This document shows, in pieces, positions 1 to 5,732 of a DNA stretch of 5,732 bases (its first letter is position 1; each line of letters begins with the position of its first letter). The notes below the pieces were generated by a model that was not told where the DNA came from, did no database searches, and worked only from the letters and a program-made list of their open reading frames with translations. The stretch comes from Fidelibacterota bacterium (GTDB lineage Bacteria; Fidelibacterota; Marinisomatia; Marinisomatales; TCS55). The stretch is taken from assembly GCA_002713385.1 (NCBI GenBank), contig PAWC01000037.1, positions 1 through 5,732 on the forward strand. Reading direction: 5' to 3'. The translations under genes and the position numbers were made by a program.

Positions 1-478
<478 letters not shown>

Positions 479-489
479 ACTGTTTGTTC

Positions 490-494
490 GGGAG
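490..494 (+). promoter_or_regulatory. Ribosome binding site deciding the methyltransferase start
   Basis: GGGAG lies 4 bases upstream of ATG at 499. The frame is open further up to a TTG at 484, but no purine-rich site precedes that codon and the GGGAG would then lie inside the gene. This favours ATG 499 as the real start. Confidence 0.6.
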
Positions 495-498
495 TTAT

Positions 499-1248
499 AT
501 GGTTGTAAAAGCTAATTTAAAACATATTCGTTCCTTACATAGAAGCAAGGGTCGTGCTACCCACAATCAATATATTATTGAGGGTCGGCGATTGTTTCAG
601 GAAGCATTGCTAACCAATGAACATCTCCATCTAGCGTATTTTACAGATACATTCCAAAGCAACTTTCCAGGGTTGGTTAAAGATGTTATAAAAGAATGCC
701 CAGGAGCCAAAAATGTGTCGCCAGCCGAAATGAAAACAATGTCTGCAACGGAAACACCATCGGGTATTTTAGGTGTTTGTTTCATCCCTGATAATCAGGT
801 ACTTGATGATAAGTTAAACTGCAACTGGCTTTTTCTCGATAGCATTTCAGAACCAGGAAATATGGGAACACTTTTACGCACAGCTGCCTGGTTTGGAATT
901 AACAATATATCTTTATCGGGGAATTGTGTAGATATTTATAATCCAAAAGTGGTACGTAGTGGAATGGGTGCTCATTTCAACATCACCTGTATTTTAGATG
1001 CAAACATAAAACAATTTAACGCTACACATGCGATCATTGGTGCTGACCATAAAGGTACTAACTTGGCAAACCATAAAATAGAAGCCCCATGGGTGCTGGT
1101 GCTAGGTAATGAGGCGCATGGAATTTCCAAAAGGACTCGAGAGAATATTAATCACCTTATAGCTATCCCCCGGATAGGCGCAGGCGAATCTTTAAACGTT
1201 GCCGTGGCAGGAGGTATATTGATGGAAAAGCTGAAAGCAATCAATTAA
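499..1248 (+). CDS. SpoU/TrmH-family RNA 2'-O-ribose methyltransferase
   Basis: SPOUT-superfamily enzyme that transfers a methyl group from S-adenosylmethionine to a ribose 2'-OH of rRNA or tRNA in the cytoplasm. From ATG 499 the protein has 249 residues, normal for the family (about 240-270). Residues 1-95 form the substrate-binding N-terminal domain, with KHIRSLHRSKGR and YIIEGRRLFQEAL near the start. The SpoU catalytic domain follows. Motif 1 is EPGNMGTLLRTAAWFG (about 118-133), with the conserved N and the catalytic R. The segment NPKVVRSGMGAHF is at about 148-160. Motif 2 is LVLGNEAHGIS (about 200-210). Motif 3 is IPRIGAGESLNVAVAGGIL (about 223-241), which builds the trefoil-knot SAM site. 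All key residues are present. The N-terminal style resembles YsgA/TsnR-like members more than RlmB, but the RNA target cannot be assigned, so no gene symbol is given. It is a single-gene unit ending in a strong terminator. An extra five residues would be added if TTG 484 were used. Confidence 0.93.
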   Translation: MVVKANLKHIRSLHRSKGRATHNQYIIEGRRLFQEALLTNEHLHLAYFTDTFQSNFPGLVKDVIKECPGAKNVSPAEMKTMSATETPSGILGVCFIPDNQVLDDKLNCNWLFLDSISEPGNMGTLLRTAAWFGINNISLSGNCVDIYNPKVVRSGMGAHFNITCILDANIKQFNATHAIIGADHKGTNLANHKIEAPWVLVLGNEAHGISKRTRENINHLIAIPRIGAGESLNVAVAGGILMEKLKAIN

Positions 1249-1278
1249 AAAGCCCTGGACAAGTCCAGGGCTTTTTAA
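1245..1278 (+). terminator. Intrinsic terminator after the RNA methyltransferase gene
   Basis: A perfect inverted repeat with 16-bp arms (TTAAAAAGCCCTGGAC and its complement) is separated by only AA. It overlaps the methyltransferase TAA stop at 1246-1248. The transcript would form a GC-rich GCCCTGGAC/GTCCAGGGC hairpin with a tight loop followed by five U. The A-run and T-run pair with each other, so the element is symmetric and could also stop transcription from the other strand. It separates this gene from the downstream operon. Confidence 0.93.
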
Positions 1279-1445
1279 GGTGCTGGTTTGAAATTTTTAG
1301 TACAAAAACAGTCTCAAAACATATATATGCTTTACTATCGATTACAATATAAAATACAAGGAGACTTTGCATTTCGGAAGTCTAGCAGTAATTTTTTAGC
1401 TTATGAATACAACGGAAACTGACCCTTTACCGAGAAAAACATGCG
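1279..1445 (+). promoter_or_regulatory. Intergenic leader, probable promoter region of the five-gene operon
   Basis: This gap follows a strong terminator and precedes a run of overlapping genes, so the operon promoter should lie here. The stretch 1320-1356 is very AT-rich and holds the -10-like strings TACAAT (1343-1348) and TATAAA (1348-1353), but I find no convincing -35 partner at normal spacing. A good Shine-Dalgarno-like AAGGAG occurs at 1358-1363 with no gene start suited to it. It is followed by a 6-bp hairpin, AGACTT (1362-1367) with AAGTCT (1378-1383). From ATG 1403 a short reading frame runs MNTTETDPLPRKT, which may be a displaced N-terminus of the next gene. No M-box or other riboswitch fold was recognised. 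Confidence 0.4.
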
Positions 1446-2249
1446 ATGAGCCGTACTCTAACCATCAAGAATGTCTTTGGAATTGTAATTCTTTCAGTGT
1501 TTTCAGCGCTGATGGTGGGCACTATTATTGCCTCCGTTGGAATCGTTTATCTCCCTGAAAATGATAACAATGTAACTAATTTTCTGGCTTTATTTATCGG
1601 GCAAGGGTTTATGGTTATCCCCCTGCTTTTATTCTTGATTGCCCGGAAAGAATCATTTATTGACCGCTTGCGCATTCGCAACCTTTCCTTACCTGTTATT
1701 TTGTCAACATTGGTGCTATCGCTGGGAATCATTATACTGGTCGATGAATTTGACCGGATAGCCAGTTTACTATTCACACCTCCAGAACACCTGGATCAAT
1801 TAGGTTATATGCTCAAGTTTGATTCTTTCAATATGGCTGTATTTCTGATGTTTGGAATTGTTGTATTGGCACCACTGGGTGAAGAAATATTATTCCGGGG
1901 TTTTCTCCAGAAATTCCTTGAAGAACATTGGCAGGATGTCACCCGGGCTGTTTTGGTCACAAGTCTTTTTTTTGCCATTATTCACTTAAACCCATTTTGG
2001 TTAATTCAAATTTATATGCTTGGCGTTATACTGGGGTTTCTGGCCTGGCGGACGGGGTCTATCTGGGCCGGTTTTATCCTTCATGCGGCGAATAATTTAG
2101 TGGCTTTACTCTTTACCAATTATAATCAGGTTCTGGATGACATTTATACGTGGCAAGGTCATGTCGCTCCCTGGATATTACTCATTGGTGGGGGGTGTAT
2201 ATATGTTGGTTTTAACTGGCTGAATAAAACCATAAAAGTGGACTCATGA
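1446..2249 (+). CDS. CPBP-family intramembrane metalloprotease (CAAX protease/Abi, PF02517 type)
   Basis: Multi-pass membrane protein of 267 residues in the CPBP (CAAX protease and bacteriocin-processing) family. Known members are zinc-type glutamate proteases that cleave within the membrane, related to eukaryotic Rce1; the bacterial substrates are mostly unknown. All signature motifs are visible. EExxxR is at E146-E147-R151 in PLGEEILFRG, FxxxH is F176-H180, and HxxxN is H213-N217 in LHAANN, so it should be catalytically competent. About eight hydrophobic segments are seen (roughly 8-35, 44-66, 82-101, 129-144, 165-181, 184-199, 203-223 and 241-258). It is the first gene of the operon and overlaps mgtE by four bases. 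The start is doubtful: ATG 1446 has only a weak upstream GAG, and a plausible hydrophilic N-terminus (from ATG 1403) lies one frame away, so the true protein may be about 14 residues longer. The family call is firm; physiological role is unknown. Confidence 0.9.
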   Translation: MSRTLTIKNVFGIVILSVFSALMVGTIIASVGIVYLPENDNNVTNFLALFIGQGFMVIPLLLFLIARKESFIDRLRIRNLSLPVILSTLVLSLGIIILVDEFDRIASLLFTPPEHLDQLGYMLKFDSFNMAVFLMFGIVVLAPLGEEILFRGFLQKFLEEHWQDVTRAVLVTSLFFAIIHLNPFWLIQIYMLGVILGFLAWRTGSIWAGFILHAANNLVALLFTNYNQVLDDIYTWQGHVAPWILLIGGGCIYVGFNWLNKTIKVDS

Positions 2250-3619
2250 AACAACAGATGTTTGAACGGGAAATCCAAGTTTTGGGCGATACGTTTCGCC
2301 GGCTTATGCGCCGTCATGCCCATACCAACCTGGTTAAACTTATCAACAAAACACATCCGGCTGATATGTCTGTGCTTTTCCGTTATTTTGATGAATCTGA
2401 ACAAGAACAACTTTTTGATCTTATGCAGCCCAATGATCATACGGGTGAATTCCTGACAGAACTGGATGAATCCATCCTCCAGAATCTTGTAGCTGAAGTT
2501 TCTGCAGACCGCATTGCAAAATTAATCGATCCTATTAGTGCCAGTGATCGTGCTGAAATCCTAAGCCACCTCCCAGATGAACAGTCCCAGGGTATTATTG
2601 ATTTATTAAAAAAGGAAGAAGTGGAAGAACTGGAGGAAATACTGGCTTATCCTGAGGACAGTGCCGGTTCTTTGATGCATACAGATGTATTTACTCTCCA
2701 CGAAGAAACGACAGCCAGAGCTGCCATTGCTGCTCTTCAGCATGAAGAACAAGCTGAAACAGTTTTTTACCTTTATGTAACAAATGACGTTAATCAATTA
2801 ATGGGCGTTATTTCGCTCCGTGATCTTGTGACCACTTCTCCTGATTCTTTGTTAAAAGATTTGATGGTAAGGAAAGTACATACCGTTCGCCCTGATACAG
2901 ACCAGGAAGAAGTTGCCCAAGTTGTTTCTCAGTATAATTATTTAGCTGTACCGGTTACAGATCCGGATGAAAATCTATTGGGAATTGTAATGGTTGATGA
3001 TGTGGTTGATGTTATTCGGGAAGAAGCTACTGAAGATTTCTTAAAAATGGCAGGTGTGGGTAAAGACCGTGAAATTTTACTCAAATCCTCATGGGAAAAT
3101 GCCAAAAGCCGACTGCCTTGGCTGTTCGCCAGTTGGATTGGTGGTATCGGGGCAGCAACTATAATCGGGTTATATGAAAATATCCTGGAAACCACACTTG
3201 TCTTGGCAGCCTTCATTCCTGTTATTATTGGTATGGGTGGTAACATCGGTACGCAAACGTCCACAATCATTGTTCGCGGATTAGCTACTGGGAGGGTAAA
3301 TGTTGGCAACAATATGAAAATCTTATTCAAGGAAATTCGCGTTGGCCTTATTTTGGGTGTGTTTTATGGAATTTTGCTGGGACTTTTTACATTAACAAGG
3401 TTCACGGATTTATCGCCGAACCTAGGTATTATTGTTGGGTTGAGTATTACAACATCCATGCTAATTGCGACAACAATAGGTGCTTTCGTACCCCTATTCC
3501 TCTTTAAGCTTGAAATAGACCCCGCTGTGGCCACTGGACCCTTCGTCACCACCAGTATTGATATTTTGGGTGTTACACTTTATTTCCTGATTGCATCACT
3601 TTTCTTGCCTCTGGCATGA
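2246..3619 (+). CDS. mgtE: Magnesium transporter/channel MgtE
   Basis: Inner-membrane Mg2+ channel that admits Mg2+ down its electrochemical gradient and is closed by Mg2+ bound to its cytoplasmic domains. The protein has 457 residues, the usual family length of about 450. Residues 1-130 form the alpha-helical MgtE N domain (THPADMSVLFRYFDE, LSHLPDEQ). Residues about 137-260 hold two CBS domains, opened by the typical YPEDSAGSLM and including GVISLRDLV and GIVMVDDVV. A connecting helix follows, then five membrane helices from RLPWLFASW (about 289) to the end. Hallmarks of the pore domain are present: LYE (E311), GMGGNIGTQ (329-337), the DPAVATGPFVTTSID block (425-439) and D439, which aligns with the pore aspartate D432 of the Thermus protein. 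The start overlaps the CPBP stop as ATGA, and the stop overlaps the glycosyltransferase start in the same way. There is no separate leader, so any Mg2+ control would have to act at the operon promoter or through the protein's own gating. Confidence 0.97.
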   Translation: MKQQMFEREIQVLGDTFRRLMRRHAHTNLVKLINKTHPADMSVLFRYFDESEQEQLFDLMQPNDHTGEFLTELDESILQNLVAEVSADRIAKLIDPISASDRAEILSHLPDEQSQGIIDLLKKEEVEELEEILAYPEDSAGSLMHTDVFTLHEETTARAAIAALQHEEQAETVFYLYVTNDVNQLMGVISLRDLVTTSPDSLLKDLMVRKVHTVRPDTDQEEVAQVVSQYNYLAVPVTDPDENLLGIVMVDDVVDVIREEATEDFLKMAGVGKDREILLKSSWENAKSRLPWLFASWIGGIGAATIIGLYENILETTLVLAAFIPVIIGMGGNIGTQTSTIIVRGLATGRVNVGNNMKILFKEIRVGLILGVFYGILLGLFTLTRFTDLSPNLGIIVGLSITTSMLIATTIGAFVPLFLFKLEIDPAVATGPFVTTSIDILGVTLYFLIASLFLPLA

Positions 3620-4722
3620 ACCTTTTATTTTTTACCCTGACGACCAGTCTGGGTATCTACATCCTGTTCGTGCTCTTTTTTCTAACTGGACTGCGTCGCA
3701 TAAAAACAAAAGAAAAAAATATAACCAGTTGGCCAACTGTCGCCATTGTTATTGCTGCCCGGAATGAAGAAACAAACTTACCTAATATTTTTCAGGATTT
3801 AGCCCAGCTGGATTACCCAAAAGAATTGTTGGATATTGTTATAGTTGATGACCGTTCTACAGATAATACCTGGTCGCTTATAAAGCATTTTTCTGATCAG
3901 CACGCACATATTCATGGCGTTCTGATAAAGGAAAAATCGCCAGCTATGACACCCAAAAAATATGCTCTCACAACAGCAATTGAGCAATCAAGGGGAGAGT
4001 ATATTTTGTCAACAGATGCTGATTGCCGTATACCACAGAGCTGGGTTAAAAGTATGGTTAAGTTGCTGGAAGAGGGTGTTGGCATTACTGTTGGTTCGTC
4101 CACTATTGAAAGCAGTAAACATTCATCCTTTATTCATTATCAGCTTGTGGATTTTCTGGCTTTAGTCACAGCAAATGCTGGTGCTATGGGTTGGGATTTT
4201 TATTGGACAGGATCAGGGCAAAATCTTGCTTATAAACGCAAACTGTTTGAAGAAATTGATGGTTTTCATCCGGTACGGGATCGCATTTCAGGAGATGATA
4301 TTTACCTGGTGCAATCTATAGGAAAAAAATATGGTTGTACATTTAATCCAGATCCAGGAAGTTTCATAAAAACCAGTCCTTCCTCATCGATAAGGCAATT
4401 CATAAGTCAACGTATTCGCTGGTCATCAAACTCCAGGTTTGCAGCAAAAACTGATCTTTTTTTCCTATTATTCTTATTTAATGCATTTTTAATGAATTCA
4501 ACAATCCTGGTTGGAATTTTTACTCCTCAGCTATATTCAATCCTGCCTATGGTTTTTGGACTCAAGTTTGTCAGTGACGCATTGGTGATATTTTCCGGCG
4601 CCGCCAAACTGCATCTTACATTTCCATCAATCATTTTTATTCTCTGGAGTATTTTACAACCCTTTTACATACCCTTTATTGGCTTGGCCGGTTTAGTTGG
4701 CAGATTTAAATGGAAACCATGA
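3616..4722 (+). CDS. Membrane-anchored family 2 glycosyltransferase
   Basis: Inverting GT-A fold glycosyltransferase of 368 residues, probably acting at the cytoplasmic face of the inner membrane on a lipid-linked or envelope glycan. A membrane helix (about 5-25) is followed by the catalytic domain: VAIVIAARNEETNLPNIF (42-59), IVIVDDRSTDNT (74-85), the metal-binding DAD at 134-136, the GDD at 226-228 that supplies the likely catalytic base, and the QRIRW motif (265-269) typical of processive or membrane GT2 enzymes. Three to four hydrophobic segments follow (about 281-301, 305-325, 335-362), so the C-terminus is membrane-embedded. This architecture resembles GT2 ceramide-glucosyltransferase/hyaluronan-synthase-like enzymes, but donor and acceptor cannot be deduced. 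The start shares ATGA with the mgtE stop, and its own stop overlaps the next gene's start. All catalytic motifs are intact. Confidence 0.93.
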   Translation: MNLLFFTLTTSLGIYILFVLFFLTGLRRIKTKEKNITSWPTVAIVIAARNEETNLPNIFQDLAQLDYPKELLDIVIVDDRSTDNTWSLIKHFSDQHAHIHGVLIKEKSPAMTPKKYALTTAIEQSRGEYILSTDADCRIPQSWVKSMVKLLEEGVGITVGSSTIESSKHSSFIHYQLVDFLALVTANAGAMGWDFYWTGSGQNLAYKRKLFEEIDGFHPVRDRISGDDIYLVQSIGKKYGCTFNPDPGSFIKTSPSSSIRQFISQRIRWSSNSRFAAKTDLFFLLFLFNAFLMNSTILVGIFTPQLYSILPMVFGLKFVSDALVIFSGAAKLHLTFPSIIFILWSILQPFYIPFIGLAGLVGRFKWKP

Positions 4723-5414
4723 TGAAACGATTGTTATATATCCTTTTTTTATGTTTTTGTATTATCCATGCTCAAGACTACAAAATTACCTTTTTTGGAC
4801 TGCCAGCTGTGGATGTAAATATGGATATGGATGAAAATAGAATCAATTTTAGCGTCCAAACAGTTGGTTTAATTAATTTAATTTGGCCGACAGAAAATCA
4901 ATATGCCGTTACGTATCATTCCTCCCATTTTGGTTTGCTTAACTATGAAAAAAAAATAAAGCAGGGAACAAATAAGTCCAAATTGACTGCAGCGTATTAT
5001 CCAGAAGACAGTACACTTCATTATGAGCAAACAACTCTTAAGCGAGTGCCTGAAATACAAACAATTTTTACTCTACTGGCACAAGTCCAAAAAGAACCCA
5101 TTGATGCTATTGACACAAAATGGTTTCCCATGGATCACGATGGACAATTGTTTTCTGCACGATTACTTTGGGCGGATACGAGCATTGTTACTATTAAAGA
5201 TAGTTCCATTATTTGTAATCATTACCGGCTGGACATCAAAGCGGAAGAAGATGTAACATCTCTACATGAGCAATCAGACTATTTTATGGATAACATCGTT
5301 GCACCAGAAGCTGTTCGCCAATTATGGGTAGAAAAATCAGGCCGGCACCGCATTATACAGGCTTCGGTAAAGATCTATGGAATTAACATTATGGCAAGAA
5401 TTAAGAATGTCTGA
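4719..5414 (+). CDS. Exported DUF3108-like protein
   Basis: Predicted secreted or periplasmic protein of 231 residues with unknown biochemical function. The N-terminus MMKRLLYILFLCFCIIHAQD is a classic signal peptide: KR, a hydrophobic core, and likely signal peptidase I cleavage after HA at about residue 18. The mature part looks beta-rich. It begins YKITFFGLPAVDVNMDM, has a middle EIQTIFTLLAQV segment where DUF3108 proteins carry their helix, and ends with a strand pair (LWVEKSGRHRIIQASVKIYGINIMARI). This order resembles DUF3108 (PF11306), but the match is by eye and divergent. I chose ATG 4719 because it makes the same four-base ATGA overlap with the preceding stop as the two upstream junctions; ATG 4710 (three residues longer) and ATG 4722 are also possible. 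Coupling to the glycosyltransferase suggests an envelope role, which is an inference. C12 and C14 lie within the hydrophobic core, but there is no convincing lipobox. Confidence 0.7.
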   Translation: MMKRLLYILFLCFCIIHAQDYKITFFGLPAVDVNMDMDENRINFSVQTVGLINLIWPTENQYAVTYHSSHFGLLNYEKKIKQGTNKSKLTAAYYPEDSTLHYEQTTLKRVPEIQTIFTLLAQVQKEPIDAIDTKWFPMDHDGQLFSARLLWADTSIVTIKDSSIICNHYRLDIKAEEDVTSLHEQSDYFMDNIVAPEAVRQLWVEKSGRHRIIQASVKIYGINIMARIKNV

Positions 5415-5732
5415 ACCATCGTTTTACCAGCTTAATAAAAAACACATCATTATCTGGTTGTTGATTGCCATTGCTATAGTGGTGGCACTCAAATTAGGTA
5501 TAGACGAAAAAATTATTGTGTTTGTAACGTTGGCATTGGGACTTTTTACACAACTGTTTGCAGGCTTGGGTGCTTTAATTGCACTAATCCCATTTATTGG
5601 CCCATTGATCGTTAAATTACTAGCAATTCCTTTTTTTTGGATTTTGAATGGATTGGGTTATTTTGTAGGCATGTTAGCTATTAAGCGAGGCTATTCCGGC
5701 GAATTCATGAAATCCCGGGTTTTGACACTGGC
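5407..5732 (+). CDS. Unidentified multi-pass membrane protein, 5' part, cut by window edge
   Basis: From ATG 5407 an open frame of 108 complete codons reaches the window end without a stop. It overlaps the previous gene by eight bases (ATGTCTGA), continuing the operon's overlapping style. The protein starts with a short polar tail, MSEPSFYQLNKKH. Three hydrophobic segments follow at about 14-30, 36-63 and 67-91, with glycine- and proline-rich turns (GLGALIALIPFIGPL), and then a basic stretch, KRGYSGEFMKSR. A T8 run at 5631-5638 is read in frame without disturbing the hydrophobic pattern. No family is recognised. The gene is real by its codon pattern, overlap and continuous membrane profile, but function and full length are unknown. 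Confidence 0.8.
   Translation, partial: MSEPSFYQLNKKHIIIWLLIAIAIVVALKLGIDEKIIVFVTLALGLFTQLFAGLGALIALIPFIGPLIVKLLAIPFFWILNGLGYFVGMLAIKRGYSGEFMKSRVLTL

Noticed and set aside
484..498. TTG at 484 as the start of the RNA methyltransferase
   Set aside because: No ribosome binding site precedes it, whereas GGGAG sits at ideal distance before ATG 499, and homologous proteins need no extra residues there.
1279..1445. M-box (Mg2+) riboswitch controlling mgtE
   Set aside because: The gap is upstream of the CPBP gene, not directly of mgtE. I could not recognise M-box conserved segments or its multi-helix fold; only a small 6-bp hairpin is present.
1403..1558. A 51-codon frame from ATG 1403 as an independent gene
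   Set aside because: After about 13 codons it runs out of frame inside the well-supported CPBP gene and becomes cysteine/tryptophan-rich noise. Only the first part is of interest, as a possible displaced N-terminus.
1446..2249. CPBP protein as part of a phage-defence or bacteriocin-immunity island
   Set aside because: The Abi/CAAX label alone is not evidence. The surrounding genes are housekeeping or envelope genes, with no toxin, bacteriocin, integrase or composition shift.
2938..3330. 130-codon minus-strand open frame inside mgtE
   Set aside because: It lies wholly within the intact, fully motif-bearing mgtE frame, has no ribosome binding site or recognisable domain, and has the low-complexity composition expected of an antisense shadow.

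Overview
This window looks like an ordinary chromosomal segment of a moderately AT-rich, Gram-negative-type bacterium. The gene content fits a lineage of the FCB group (Bacteroidetes relatives, for example Marinimicrobia/SAR406-like). This rests on an archaeal/eukaryotic-type ProS, an exported DUF3108-like protein and general protein style. It is an inference from family resemblance, not a proven taxonomic call. I see no mobile element, CRISPR array, tRNA or rRNA.

Layout. The 5' end of proS (prolyl-tRNA synthetase) runs leftward out of the window from 420. A 78-bp divergent gap separates it from a rightward SpoU/TrmH-family RNA 2'-O-methyltransferase gene (499-1248), which ends in a very clean intrinsic terminator (1245-1278). 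A 167-bp AT-rich gap follows. It probably holds the promoter and leader of the next transcription unit, and also a stretch that may encode a displaced N-terminus of the next gene.

From 1446 to the right edge there is a tightly packed rightward operon of five genes: a CPBP-family intramembrane metalloprotease, the Mg2+ transporter/channel MgtE, a membrane-anchored family 2 glycosyltransferase, an exported DUF3108-like protein and an unidentified multi-pass membrane protein cut by the window end. The first three junctions are 4-nt ATGA overlaps and the fourth is an 8-nt overlap, so translation is probably coupled throughout. Every product is either in the membrane or exported. The shared theme is therefore the cell envelope, but no common pathway can be proven from sequence.

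No clearly novel system is visible. The points most worth a second look are the possible frameshift or misplaced start at the CPBP gene (1403-1448), the conserved-looking envelope operon itself, and the unidentified membrane protein at the right edge.
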